From positions 9,481,658 to 9,545,657 of the forward strand of contig OU015668.1 of assembly GCA_907165275.2 (NCBI GenBank): a stretch of 64,000 nucleotides of DNA. The letters run 5' to 3'. The stretch comes from Zygaena filipendulae. Lineage: Eukaryota; Arthropoda; Insecta; Lepidoptera; Zygaenidae. Shown piece after piece: positions 31,153 through 41,415 of this stretch; position 1 is the first letter of the stretch; each line of letters opens with the position of its first letter. The notes below the pieces were generated by a model. That model ran no database searches. It was not told where the DNA came from and was given only the letters and a program-made list of their open reading frames with translations. The position numbers and the translations under genes were made by a program.

Positions 31153-34100
31153 TCAGTAGAGGGCGCTGCAGAAACTCGCTGGGAAGGCGACCGGATCCGT
31201 CGGCAGGATCACCAGCTTCTTCGTGGGGCGTCGTAGTACGCCTCCTCTTGTTTTCACGTCGACAGCCCTGACGATCCCGTCGGCCCCTGGGTAGACGGCG
31301 ATGACGACGCCGCGCGGCCACGCATTCCGTGGTAGCGAGCCGTCGGCGATGAGCACGACGTCGTTTAACTTGATGGGGAGCCCGCGTCCGTGGGGCTCCC
31401 GCCGGTTTTGGAGCTCCGGCAGGTACTCCTTGACCCATCTGGCCCAGAATAGGTCGGCCAGGCGCTGCGAGGCCCGCCAGCTATTCCGGCCAGTCAGGTC
31501 GCGGTCGGTGAGCGAGCCGGGCACCGGATGGCGCGCCGACCCGAGCAGCAGGAAGTGGTTCGGCGTGATGGCTTCGGCGTCAGCCGGGTCCACCGACACG
31601 TGGGTCAGTGGCCGGCTGTTCACGGTGAACTCTGCTTCGGCGAGGAGCGTCACGAGCACCTCTTCGTGAGGCTGGCGCTCGTGAAGCGTCGTGGAGAGCG
31701 CGGTCTTCACGGACCGCACCATGCGCTCCCAGGCCCCGCCCATGAATGGGGCCCCAGGAGGGATGAAGCGCCACGCGATCATCTTCTTGCTTGCTTCATG
31801 TTCGGTCGCTGTGTCCATGGCCCGCCTGAGCTCGCGCTCGGCGCCATGGAGGTTGGTCCCGTTGTCAGACCAAATTTCGGTGGGACAGCCCCGCCGCGCG
31901 ATCATGCGGCGCAGGGCCATCACCGCAGAGTCGGTGGAGAGGGACGCGGCCAGCTCGAGGTGAACGGCGCGCGTCGTCAAACATGTGAACAGTGCAACAT
32001 ATCTTTTTTGGGTCCCCCGCCCAACGGTCACGGTCAGGGGGCCAAAGTAATCAACACCGGTAAAGCTGAACGGCCTCACGTGGTGCGCGAGGCGGCCTCG
32101 GGGATGATCACCCGTAGGCGGCGTCGGCGGTTTGTTGCGCCGAATTCGGCACGGCTTGCAGGCCTTGAGGGCCGTGCGGACGGTGGTGCGTAATTTGAGC
32201 ACCCAATATCTCTGCTTTACCTCATTTACGATCATCTCGACTCCGCTGTGGTGCAGTTGCCTGTGAGTCCACTCGATGTATAGGCGGGCGAGATGGTGTG
32301 CTCCATCCAGCACTGGCGGCGCCCGGGTGACTTCGGGGACGCCTTCGATCGCGTCAATGCGAGTCTTAAGTTGGATAGTGCCATCGACCAATGACACAGC
32401 GAGTGCGTATAAGCGACTATTGGTAGGTATGGGCTTACCTGTTTCGAGGCACTCGATATCCATCGGGAACGAGCTGCGTTGGCTCGCTCTCACCAGCAGC
32501 TTCTCGGCGGCACGCAGATGCTCCGCTGACAAACTCTTGTATTGTCTCGTGGCTGCGGGCTGCTGGATCCTTGGCGCGGCTTTGCGCTTTGAGGCGGCTG
32601 GTTTCTTGTTCCAGGCGCCGTCCTTTTCTTTGTTCTTTGACGTCCGCTTGTAATGGACGTCCTCGGTTCGGCGGCGGCAGAGGTCAATGAACTGCAAGAC
32701 CCTGCCGGTCGCTCGGAGTAGCCTCTCCCATTTAGAGAATCGTTTGAAGTCGGGCACGCATTCTCTCGTATCAGGGCGAGCAGCGTTCGTAAGGTTATTG
32801 ACTTTTTCCTCACCTGTAACGACAGCGGCGTCCGGGGAGTCGGCCGGCCACGTCGATGGTTCGTCGTACAGGAACTCCGGCCCTCGATACCAGCGGTGCT
32901 CGGAGTTGAAGTCATTCGGCACGTCCCGCGTGGCGTCGTCTGCGACGTTCATGCGGGTGGGCACCCAGCGCCATTCTGGAAGTCTACTATTATCTTCGAT
33001 CGCCGCGATTCGGTGGGCGACGAAGGGTTTAAAAGCGCGGGCCCCAGTTCTCAGCCACGCGAGAACGGTCTTGCTATCGGTCCAGAAAGTTTGTGATTCT
33101 GGCTTCCGTTGATGCTCTTCAATGACCGCTGCGGCCATGCGGCTGCCCATGACCGCGGCCTGTAGCTCAAGCCGCGGTATTGAAGTTGTCTTCACTGGTG
33201 CCACCCGAGCCTTAGCGAGTACTAATGTGACATTTACCTCGCCCTCCGGGGTGACGGTGCGCCAGTATACGGCGGCTGCGTAGGCAACTTCACTGGCGTC
33301 CGTGAAGGTGTGCAGCTGGAGCGATGTGGCGTCGCTGTAGCGTAGGTAGCACCTCGGCACTGTGACGGCGCTCAGGTTCCGCAGATGCGCCATCCACAGC
33401 GTCCATTGTTCTGCGAGGTCTGGACTCAGCTTCGCGTCCCAGCCTGTGCCGCGGCGCCACACCTCCTGTAAAATTTGTTTGGCTCGCACCGTTACAGGCG
33501 ATGCGAGCCCCAATGGGTCATAAAGAGACATTACAATACGGAGCGCTTCTCTTTTTGTTGGTGCAGCACTCTGCATTATCCTCGCTGGTATGCGTGCCAG
33601 GTCGAGGTTGAAGGCTAGTTGATCTTGGTGGGGCTTCCACACTAGACCCAAAACCTTTTCTATTTGGCTGCCATCGCTCAGATTGACGGCCGGTCGCTGC
33701 GCTGCTTCGGGGTCAATGGCCCCGAGTACGTCGACTGAGTTCGATGCCCATTTGCGCAGGTCAAAGTGGCCGCGTCGGTGGATATCTCGCACCTGGTTGG
33801 ACACTTCAACGGCTTCGGCCGTGGTCTCGAAACTGTCTAGGTAGTCGTCCATGTAGTGATTATTGACAACGGCAGTTGTCGCCCGTGGCATAGTATTTTG
33901 GTATCTTACCGCGTTTCTGTTCTTAACGTAGATGGCCGTTGACGGCGAGCAGGTGGCGCCGAAGATGAGTGACGTCATCCGGTATTCTGTCGGCGGCTCG
34001 CCGTCGCGGCGACTACCTCTCCACAGGTATCGGAGCGCGTCGCGGTCTGACGGGCGTATCTTCACTTGCATGAACATTTCCGCTATATCTGCGGTGACAG

Positions 34101-37100
34101 CAACGGCATGCTGCCGGAAGCGCATCATGACTCCCGGTAGCGACTGTAGCAGATCAGGACCTGTGAGCAAATGATCATTGAGGGAGACTCCCTTCGTCTT
34201 GGCAGCGGCGTCGTGAACTATTCTAAGTTTCTCCGGTTTTAACGGGTTCACGACGGCAAAGTGTGGTAAGTACCACGTTCGATTCGGCGTAGACGATGCC
34301 GGTGCGGGTTCAGCGTAACCCTTCTCTATGAGAGCAGTCATTTGTTCCTCATACCTTACTTTCAGCGATGGCGATCGGTCGAGCTTCCTCTCGATGCCGT
34401 GGAGCCGACTCAGGGCGTTCTCCCTGTTGCCTGGCATCGCAGGCTCGTCCTGCTTCCACAGCAGCGCAGTCTCGTACCGGCCGTCCTTCTCCGTCGTGCA
34501 CTCGTCGAGGATGCGCAGCGCACGTGCCTCCGGGTCATTGACCGGACGCTTCGGGGTCACTGTAAGGGACTCAAGAGCAAAATAATGTTTTAGTTGCTCG
34601 TCCATGCGGTCATCTGTGGTCAGGTGGTATACATGGTGAACTCTCTGTCCTAGTGTTCGGCTGTGTGCACCATGGAGTACCCATCCGAGGGGTGTGAGGG
34701 AGGCGACTGGCTGGTGTCGCTGACCCTTCCTGACCTCCGACGCCAGCAGGAGGTGCCAATTGTCTTGGCCGATTAATATTCTAGGTTGAATGTCATCATA
34801 CCTTATTTCATCCTTTATGTCCTCCAGGTGTAAGCAGTCGGCTAAGTCTCTCTCGGTGACTGCTTGTGGGGACAGGCGCAGCGCGTCTATGGTTCGCGCC
34901 ATGATCTCGGCGTCGCCTCTGCTCCCTTTCAGCTGCAGGGCGACGTGTTGCGACGACGGTGTAGCTAGCCTCGTTCCGGCGATCGCCTCTATGAACAGAG
35001 GCTCGACCGGCCCGGTCGCGCCAGTCTGGCGCGCGAGATCTGCATCTACTAAAGTTATAGTGGACCCGTCATCGAGTAGGGCGTGAGTGTTTACCACTCC
35101 CGCCGGTCCGGACACACACACAGGAATTATTTTTAGATACGTCTGGAATTTAGTGGGAGCGCACGCGGTTGTAACTGTTTCTATTTCCTGCGTCGGTGCT
35201 TTTTTCGCACGCGACGTCGAGTGCAACAGCGCGTGGTGCGAGAGTGGGCATCCATCGCGGTCACACTTTTTAGTTTTACAACTATGCATTCGTTTTCGTA
35301 CACGTAAGCATCTAAAGCATAATCTACGCTCTTTTGCTAGGTCCCAGCGGGCATCACAAGATAAATCATTAAATTTCTTACATACCTCTGTGGTGTGTCC
35401 GACGGCATTGCAAACTGGGCACTTTGATTTCGCACTATCACTATTTTCGGTGGCTGCGAACGTTCGGTTCGGCCGGCGCTGGGGCGGGCGGCTGGCCGGC
35501 TCCAGCGGCGATATTTGTTCGGGCTGCGCGTAGGGCGCGCACATTTCGGCCTCCAAACCAAGGAATCGAGCCAGGGTCACGAGGTCTGGTTCCTGGTCTC
35601 GGTGTGGCCTGGCATATTCATACCATCTATATCTGATACTAGGGCACAGTTTATCTATCGTTACCTTAACTATATCCGGATTGTTTAGGTACTGCTGCCT
35701 GTTGAGCGCCTGTAGCGTTGCCACGGAGTTGGTGACCCGGCTCGCGAAGATGCACAAGTCGCGCGGCGAGTCGGTCGGGCGCGACAGGGCGCGCAGGCGG
35801 TCCAGCTCGGTGCTGGCGATGCAGTCCGGACGACCAAAGCGAGACTCCAGCGTCCGCATGATCTCATCTGGATTTGAGTTGGAGATGAGGAGGCTTTCGA
35901 CGGCCTCTTTCGCCTTCCCGCGGAGGCTGCGGCGAAGGCGGGCGACGTTCTCGGTTGCGGTGTACGTAGAGCTGGAGTCCTTGTAGGCTGCGTTGAACAG
36001 CAGCCACTCTTGATGTGAACCACTGTAGTTCGGTAGTTCGGCGAATGCGCGTGAGCGCGCATGTCCCCCTCTGGCTGCGAGGGCGATGGCCTCGGCCAGC
36101 TGAGACATATTGACGTTTGTCTCGGCTAGCGGGGTGGCGCCCGAGGGCGCCCAAACAGGCGGCGGCGCCCAGGCGGGCGGCGAATGCCCAGCGGGCGGCG
36201 ATTGCCCTGCGGGCGGAGGTTGCCCAGCGGGCGGAGGTTGCCCAGCGGGCGGCGATTCGGCGGGCGGCTGCAGCGGCGGTGGCGGCGGCCCGGCGAGTGT
36301 TGGCGCTGCGATCGACGGCAGTTGCGGTTGCAGCGGCGCTGCGGGCACAGAGGTGGGCGGCGGCGGCACGGAGAGCGGTTGTTCGATCGGCTCATCTGGA
36401 AAATCAAAAAGATGTGCCCGGCTGTCTGTTAGCCACGCACCCACTCTTTTATTAGTTTCTGCCACGGATATGGCATCGACGTGGCTCTCGATGGATTCCA
36501 ACTCTTCCTCGGCCTCTAAGACGGCGAGACGAGCGGCGGCGAGCTTCAGGCGGAGGCGCGCCTCTTGACGAGCCTTGCTCTCCTTCTTTACCGTCCTGCT
36601 GCCGCTGCGACGGGTACAGGCGTCGCTAGCGGACAACACAGACTCGGCGGGGACGGTAGGCAGCTGTGGGCGCTGTGGCGCCTGGGTTCGCTCAGCTGTG
36701 TGAGCGGTGGCGGTCGTCGCGGCGACCGACGGCGTCTCGGCGGCGGACGGCGTCGGTGCGACTGACCCGGTGGGGGCAACGGACGGCGACGCGGCGGTGG
36801 CCGGCGTCTGTTGCAAGCGGCAACGCGAGTGTTGCGGCACTATATGCTCGGACGTCGAGCGAGCTATAGCAGTAGTCGCGGCGGCCGACGTCGTCACGGC
36901 GGCGGACGGCGTCGGTGCAACAGGCTGCATCGAATCAGCTGACGGTGGCACGGCGGCGGCCAGCATCAGCTGTGAGCGCTGTGGCGCATCGGTGCGCTCG
37001 ACGGCATGGCGAGCGGTGACAGTCGCGGCGGTCGACGTTATCGCGGCGGTGGACGGCGTCGGCGCCTCTATAAGACTCACGGTTACGGGCGTGGACGTTC

Positions 37101-37194
37101 CGGCGTCTATATCTTCGGACGGTGAGGCGGGCGGCTGGCGATGCGTCACCGGCCGGGCCTGAGAACGGCCACTCGTAGAGCGAGTCACCGGCAT
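31153..37194 (-). CDS. BEL/Pao Gag-Pol polyprotein
   Basis: 2013 codons from the first ATG (37194, context ACAATGC) to TGA at 31153; the frame stays open into the LTR but without another ATG. In order: a low-complexity Ala/Thr/Pro N-terminus; a short Glu/Ala-rich coiled-coil-like stretch (~200-240); Pro-rich PPAGQ repeats (~310-340); DUF1759-like gag (~375-555); a Cys/His knuckle CPVCNAVGHTTEVC (~592); aspartic protease LLDDGST (Asp708); reverse transcriptase (~975-1160) with Asp1036 and YMDD at 1114-1117; RNase H with Asp1299, Glu1343, Asp1373; integrase HHCC (His1644/1648, Cys1679/1682); catalytic Asp1715, Asp1777 and Glu1823; and a DUF5641-like C-terminus (~1890-2000). All key residues are present and no stop or frameshift is seen, so the element may be autonomous. 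Function: reverse transcription and integration of its own RNA. It is a transposon gene, not a host gene. Confidence 0.95.
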   Translation of the reverse strand: MPVTRSTSGRSQARPVTHRQPPASPSEDIDAGTSTPVTVSLIEAPTPSTAAITSTAATVTARHAVERTDAPQRSQLMLAAAVPPSADSMQPVAPTPSAAVTTSAAATTAIARSTSEHIVPQHSRCRLQQTPATAASPSVAPTGSVAPTPSAAETPSVAATTATAHTAERTQAPQRPQLPTVPAESVLSASDACTRRSGSRTVKKESKARQEARLRLKLAAARLAVLEAEEELESIESHVDAISVAETNKRVGAWLTDSRAHLFDFPDEPIEQPLSVPPPPTSVPAAPLQPQLPSIAAPTLAGPPPPPLQPPAESPPAGQPPPAGQPPPAGQSPPAGHSPPAWAPPPVWAPSGATPLAETNVNMSQLAEAIALAARGGHARSRAFAELPNYSGSHQEWLLFNAAYKDSSSTYTATENVARLRRSLRGKAKEAVESLLISNSNPDEIMRTLESRFGRPDCIASTELDRLRALSRPTDSPRDLCIFASRVTNSVATLQALNRQQYLNNPDIVKVTIDKLCPSIRYRWYEYARPHRDQEPDLVTLARFLGLEAEMCAPYAQPEQISPLEPASRPPQRRPNRTFAATENSDSAKSKCPVCNAVGHTTEVCKKFNDLSCDARWDLAKERRLCFRCLRVRKRMHSCKTKKCDRDGCPLSHHALLHSTSRAKKAPTQEIETVTTACAPTKFQTYLKIIPVCVSGPAGVVNTHALLDDGSTITLVDADLARQTGATGPVEPLFIEAIAGTRLATPSSQHVALQLKGSRGDAEIMARTIDALRLSPQAVTERDLADCLHLEDIKDEIRYDDIQPRILIGQDNWHLLLASEVRKGQRHQPVASLTPLGWVLHGAHSRTLGQRVHHVYHLTTDDRMDEQLKHYFALESLTVTPKRPVNDPEARALRILDECTTEKDGRYETALLWKQDEPAMPGNRENALSRLHGIERKLDRSPSLKVRYEEQMTALIEKGYAEPAPASSTPNRTWYLPHFAVVNPLKPEKLRIVHDAAAKTKGVSLNDHLLTGPDLLQSLPGVMMRFRQHAVAVTADIAEMFMQVKIRPSDRDALRYLWRGSRRDGEPPTEYRMTSLIFGATCSPSTAIYVKNRNAVRYQNTMPRATTAVVNNHYMDDYLDSFETTAEAVEVSNQVRDIHRRGHFDLRKWASNSVDVLGAIDPEAAQRPAVNLSDGSQIEKVLGLVWKPHQDQLAFNLDLARIPARIMQSAAPTKREALRIVMSLYDPLGLASPVTVRAKQILQEVWRRGTGWDAKLSPDLAEQWTLWMAHLRNLSAVTVPRCYLRYSDATSLQLHTFTDASEVAYAAAVYWRTVTPEGEVNVTLVLAKARVAPVKTTSIPRLELQAAVMGSRMAAAVIEEHQRKPESQTFWTDSKTVLAWLRTGARAFKPFVAHRIAAIEDNSRLPEWRWVPTRMNVADDATRDVPNDFNSEHRWYRGPEFLYDEPSTWPADSPDAAVVTGEEKVNNLTNAARPDTRECVPDFKRFSKWERLLRATGRVLQFIDLCRRRTEDVHYKRTSKNKEKDGAWNKKPAASKRKAAPRIQQPAATRQYKSLSAEHLRAAEKLLVRASQRSSFPMDIECLETGKPIPTNSRLYALAVSLVDGTIQLKTRIDAIEGVPEVTRAPPVLDGAHHLARLYIEWTHRQLHHSGVEMIVNEVKQRYWVLKLRTTVRTALKACKPCRIRRNKPPTPPTGDHPRGRLAHHVRPFSFTGVDYFGPLTVTVGRGTQKRYVALFTCLTTRAVHLELAASLSTDSAVMALRRMIARRGCPTEIWSDNGTNLHGAERELRRAMDTATEHEASKKMIAWRFIPPGAPFMGGAWERMVRSVKTALSTTLHERQPHEEVLVTLLAEAEFTVNSRPLTHVSVDPADAEAITPNHFLLLGSARHPVPGSLTDRDLTGRNSWRASQRLADLFWARWVKEYLPELQNRREPHGRGLPIKLNDVVLIADGSLPRNAWPRGVVIAVYPGADGIVRAVDVKTRGGVLRRPTKKLVILPTDPVAFPASFCSALY

Positions 37195-37219
37195 TGTGAT
37201 TCGCTGTTCTCCGTGATCG

Positions 37220-37235
37220 CGGCTCGAATGGACCA
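37220..37235 (-). promoter_or_regulatory. Candidate primer binding site of the BEL element
   Basis: Four bases inside the 5' LTR the minus strand reads TGGTCCATTCGAGCCG. Apart from one extra A this matches the complement of the 3' end of animal tRNA-Tyr as I remember it (TGGTCCTTCGAGCCG). The tRNA identity is an inference. Confidence 0.5.
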
Positions 37236-37239
37236 GAAA

Positions 37240-37991
37240 TGTACGTGCCAGATGGGCTGTCGGGCAAGTGGACTGTATGACGATTACTCTGTCCACCTGA
37301 CTCGTACGTAGCTATTACTGGGTACGGAGACACAGGAATCAGAACGGCGAATGCCAGTGATAACGCTCTTTTACTATCTAATCAGAGCGGCACTATACCC
37401 GTGACCACTAGCGTATGCAACGAGCTTAACTAGGAAATACTATATCGCGAATTGATTCTAATTAAACTTGTCTGAACTATATGACGCATTGTCTTTCTAA
37501 TATTTGGCGAACTGTAAGGTTCCATTTTCAATAACTAATATTTATAACTTTTTTCTAGTGCGCGTTTTGCTAGTGTTCGCAGGAAATAAATGCAGTTTCT
37601 GTTCATTTAATTTTCACAATCTCAATTAATGTAAGCTTACCCATTGGTCACAGTCAATGGCTATCAAAAATGACGAGTCGAGGACATCAAGCTCACTGCT
37701 ATTCGTGGCTCCTATTGGCCAACGGTTTTTGCTCGCTATACTCAGCGGGCGGATGCGATTCAGTGGCCGTAAAAGCTTCTAGAAACTTTACCCTTTATTG
37801 CCAAAGTGATGGCCGCTTTTATGGGCTTGGCAATAAGGTTCAATATACAAGTTTTAGTCTATTTTAAAATTATAGGTGCACCTCTAAACCTATACAATCT
37901 TTCTATACTTATGTTGCTATACATTATTACTTATACCTAGCTTATACTATGAAGACGTCGGTTGTCTCGGGCACGTCGGTCGTCCTGCACA
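37240..37991 (-). repeat. BEL element 5' LTR (in element orientation)
   Basis: 752-bp copy matching 30376-31127 at a constant offset of 6864. It carries the promoter for the minus-strand transcript. Confidence 0.95.
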
Positions 37992-37996
37992 TTAAT

Positions 37997-38547
37997 AATG
38001 AACGTCTCTGATTGAGGCTGCAATTTGAAATCTTTACTTAAAACTAAGCAGGTAAGTAATCATTTAAACCACTCAAGTTAGTGTTTTTTTTTTATACTAT
38101 ATATTTTTATTAGAAAACGTTAAATGTAGAATAAATAAAATAATATTATTAATTTATTATTATTAAATTAATATTATATTAATAGGTAATAATATCGCTT
38201 GTTAAAAATTGCACCAACTATGCCTAGATAGCTAGTTGATTTTTCAGATGGTCTCTATCTATATCAATCAGTTTAAAGTAAGAGATGGCAATAGAACGAT
38301 GACTTCATCCCCGATCACGTTGTGGAACCATGCACTGCAGATTGATCCTTATTTATTCCACCGCCCGATACAATCGATTGTGGAATCGACTCGGTCGGTC
38401 CCACAGAACAAAATAGAAGTGGCATCGATTCGGTTTAGCATGAAAACAAATGAAAGCGTCGCCGAGTGATTTTTACACGCTTTATCCGTCACGCACACTG
38501 ACATCTTCTAACGTAGAGAGGTGTATTAAACGTCATTATTACCTATA
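37997..38547. other. Spacer after the BEL element
   Basis: Very AT-rich (38080-38200), then unique sequence at 38240-38520 with an open frame (38236-38469) that has no recognised domain or splice context. No gene called. Confidence 0.35.
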
Positions 38548-38853
38548 CTAGTTGTGCCCCGCGGTCTCACCCGTGTTAATTTGAGGAAAAACTAACACAA
38601 ATATGTTCCACAGCTAGCCGTTAACGCAGCGTACGTAATGGAAGCTCTCAAAAGAAATATTTTTTACCGTTTCAACAACGTTTTTGTTGCTGCTCTGCTC
38701 CTACTGGTCTTAGTATGATGATATACGAGTAAAACCTTTCTCGATAAATGGGCTATATAATACTAAAATAATTTTTCAAATCGGACCAGTAGTTCCTGAG
38801 ATTAGCGCGATCAAGCAAACAAACAAAAAACTTTTCAGCTATATAATATTAGT
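38548..38853 (-). mobile_element. Degenerate Helitron
   Basis: 'actagttgtgccccgcgg' terminus at the left, 'gaccagtagttcctgagatt' and 'ataatattagta' at the right. About 130 bp of unfamiliar sequence lies between. Confidence 0.6.
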
Positions 38854-38928
38854 ATAGATCTATAATTTTGAATTTAATTAAGATGTAAAGTTGATAATTT
38901 TGTATGTCATGTTATGGATTTGGGTTGT

Positions 38929-39032
38929 TATTTTGTAATCTTTGAAACTACTGAATCGATTTCAAACATTCTTTCAGTGATAAGAAGCTAAACTGTTCCT
39001 GTGATAGGATACTTTTTAGAGTTCCCGAGGGC
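38929..39032 (+). mobile_element. Helitron fragment
   Basis: 'tactgaatcgatttcaaaca', 'ctttcagtgataagaagct', 'atactttttagagttcccga'. Decayed and without termini. Confidence 0.45.
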
Positions 39033-39426
39033 GTTCTGTGAAGAAACAACCAGTAGAAGATATATTTGAGATGCCAGCGATGATAGTTTCGTGAAGGTGT
39101 GAGCGTTTGCTCATACTTTCTTTGGGGCCGTGTGGCGCGTCTGTCCTTTCTACACTTATTCTTGTGTCTATGGTCGCTCCTGTCACCGCTATATTTAGCC
39201 CGAGTCGATATCTCGGCCAATGGTCACCCTACGGCGTCCCGATCAACAAGCGTTATGGTTTATATTAATAGAAAATGCAACTGTCACGCGAGCGAAGCGT
39301 GATTTTTGAACTAGTGCAGCCTGATGACGCCACAGGGTTTCGGGATGGAATATTTTTACAGGTGGGTAGGTATATTAGCACAGATGGTTACCTAACTGTA
39401 AGGTTTTTATACGAGAAAACCACTAT
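39033..39426. other. Non-repetitive stretch
   Basis: Sequence such as 'ggtgtgagcgtttgctcata' and 'gagtcgatatctcggccaat' with moderate GC. Overlapping open frames on both strands, no motif. No gene called. Confidence 0.3.
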
Positions 39427-39612
39427 TTGTTCGCCGCGATTCCACCCGCGTTTTTTTCAAAGTTTCCGCGGATATTCCGGGATAAAAAGTACTCTATGTC
39501 TTTCTTTGTTATCTCTGATAACGTGTGAGCGAAATTTCTTTATGATTGGTTGAGTAGTTAAGCTGTGAAAGCGTTAAAACAAACAAACAAATTAACTCGC
39601 AATTTATTTTAG
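39427..39612 (-). mobile_element. Lep1-type Helitron
   Basis: 'gttcgccgcgattccaccc', 'tccgcggatattccgggata', 'actctatgtctttctttg', then the 5' portion. CTAGT terminus lost. Confidence 0.7.
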
Positions 39613-39840
39613 CAATGATACTATAAACATTAATTAACAAGATAATAATTGCAAGGTGAAGGTCGCGCGTTCTTTATTTAAATCACCATTCAGCAGCCAT
39701 TTTGTTTAACCTAAGAAACTATAAGTTTTCCTGAAAGAACTGTGTTTTATCATGATTTTTCTTGGATAACAAAACTCGTCCAAAGTATGACTTTTATAAT
39801 TAATTTTACTCGGGTTAATAAAACATTACCCGTGACAAAA

Positions 39841-40323
39841 TCCTAATGTGAGTTTGTTTGTTTGTTTATTTTCTACGCTTTCACGCCTTAACGGCTAATG
39901 TATATAAGTTTTCAGGGGTATAGAGAAAGACATAGAGTACCTACATTTTACCCGGAATAGGGATGTTGACGACTTTTGAAAAGTTTTTCAGTTAGAAAAT
40001 AAAAAAACAATAGAAAAGTATCTTTTGATTTTTCAAATAAATAAAAATATGCAGAGATAAAGCGCATTAAAGTTTAGGGTAGGGACTCGTGACGTCACTA
40101 ACCGCTACAAGCCGCCATGCAAACTGCACCGGTTATAGTGACGTCACGCGAAATTTCAACTCAATGTATCGCCGTTATTTTTTGATTTCGTAAAAAAATA
40201 AAAAATACGTGTCCAATATTTTTTATTAATCTGCAAGACACACTAAAAAAATTTTTTGTCAACATGCCTATTCAAGCAGGAACTCCGAAATGAACCCGGG
40301 TAAAACCGCGGGGAGCAGCTAGT
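39841..40323 (+). mobile_element. Lep1-type Helitron interrupted by family-A MITE
   Basis: 5' half 39841-39955 ends '...ttttacccgga'; 3' half 40273-40323 resumes 'caagcaggaactccg' and ends 'gagcagctagt'. The uninterrupted family reads 'cccggaattc', so the insertion point can be reconstructed by comparison. Confidence 0.85.
39956..40272 (-). mobile_element. Family-A MITE copy 7 (nested in Helitron)
   Basis: 317 bp, AATAGGG to CCTATT, reverse orientation. Both TGACGTCA present. The core differs from most copies ('accgctacaagccgccatgc') and shares this with copy 9, which defines a subfamily. Confidence 0.9.
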
Positions 40324-41128
40324 CATTGCGATAATGAAAAAGATGAATAGTAACCCAAATTCCCAGAGCTCGATTGTCATGGCGTCAAATGAACTGCCAG
40401 CAATCGAATTACGTGTGACAAACACATAGGAAAATCAATTGATACTGTTTGTAATAGCAAGACAGAATACAAGCAAGGAAGTGGGACAAACAATGAACGT
40501 CATGTGTTTCGATGGGCTTAATTGGTGTGAGAAATATTTTGTCTGAGATACAGTGCTCCAGTTTTGAGGACTAGGTCGCGGTCGTTATGAATATACCTAA
40601 GCTACAGACCACTGAGCGAACAATCACTACGTTTTAAGAGTAGGCACTTCCATACTAATCGCTGATCCGATCTATGAAAGCATTTTGTGCCAACCATACC
40701 TATGCAATGTATGACGCGGTCATAGAAATTTGGTTAATAATTCCAAAGTTGGTAAAAAAGTTCGCGCATAAATCCATAGTAACTTTTGGTTCAAGGGAGT
40801 GTCGCTGGCCTGCTACAGACCGCACGGTCGGTGAAATCGCTAGTCGTAGTGAACTGTAAGGTACTTCTATCTAATCTATGGCTGGTGTTGAGTTCGTGAC
40901 AGAGAAGTGATAATCCTATACAAAATGCAGATAATATGTAACAATTTAGCGCTCTAAGAATAGCAAAGGAAAATTTTGCTAATTACGTAACTTGAGGTCT
41001 AGGAAGCGCCAGCCAGCGGTATCATTGCCTACATAAAATTTTCTATACCTAGTTATAGTAGGTACCTACCTAAGTATGTTTCTAAAGAGGTGCAGACGCC
41101 TAAAAATCTTCTTTGAAACAATGATAGT
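40324..41128. other. Spacer without a gene
   Basis: Unique sequence; a word 'gctacagacc' occurs at about 40612 and 40811, and 40570-40860 may be an old foldback element. An open frame at 40674-40859 has no recognisable content. Confidence 0.3.
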
Positions 41129-41336
41129 CTTGTTGTGCCCCGCGGTTTCACCCGCGTTAATTTTAGAGTTTCCGCGGGAATTCCGGGATAAAAAGTATCC
41201 TATGTGTTAATTCGATGTATAAGCTATATTATTGTAAAGTTTCATTTAAATCCATCCAGTAGTTTTTGCGTGAAAGAGTAACAAACATCCATCCATCCAT
41301 CCATTCTTACAAACTTTCGCGTTTATAATATTAGTA
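41129..41336 (-). mobile_element. Lep1-type Helitron with (ATCC)n
   Basis: 'ttgttgtgccccgcggtttc' terminus, 'gcgggaattccgggataaaa', (ATCC)n at 41287-41304, 5' end 'ttataatattagta'. Close relative of 25219 and 44214. Confidence 0.85.
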
Positions 41337-41399
41337 TAAGTAGTTTATATTTACACTCTAGTTACAACTAAAATATGACTTTCAACAAAAATTTGAAAA

Positions 41400-41415
41400 A
41401 AAGTAAAAAAAAGTA
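41400..41415 (-). terminator. Pol III terminator of tRNA-Met
   Basis: On the minus strand a T-rich run (TACTTTTTTTTACTT...) begins just after the tRNA 3' end. Confidence 0.8.

Larger units (their letters stand above)
30376..37991 (-). mobile_element. Intact-looking BEL/Pao LTR retrotransposon
   Basis: 7616-bp element with identical-length (752 bp) LTRs that start TG and end CA and appear identical throughout as read. It is flanked by the 5-bp duplication TTAAT (30371-30375 and 37992-37996). PBS, polypurine tract and a single uninterrupted gag-pol frame are in the expected order on the minus strand. No env-like frame follows pol. Protein domain order (protease, RT, RNase H, integrase, then a C-terminal DUF5641-like region, preceded by a DUF1759-like gag) is that of BEL/Pao, as known for insects. 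The GC-rich coding region stands out sharply from the AT-rich host DNA. Identical LTRs imply a very recent insertion. Confidence 0.95.

Noticed and set aside
31301..32193. Plus-strand open frames up to 221 codons opposite the BEL gag-pol
   Set aside because: They are antisense shadows of the GC-rich gag-pol frame, with no domain of their own.
36110..37162. Several overlapping frames on both strands over the gag N-terminus
   Set aside because: Produced by GC-rich low-complexity sequence (PPAGQ and Ala/Thr/Pro repeats); the gag-pol frame explains them.
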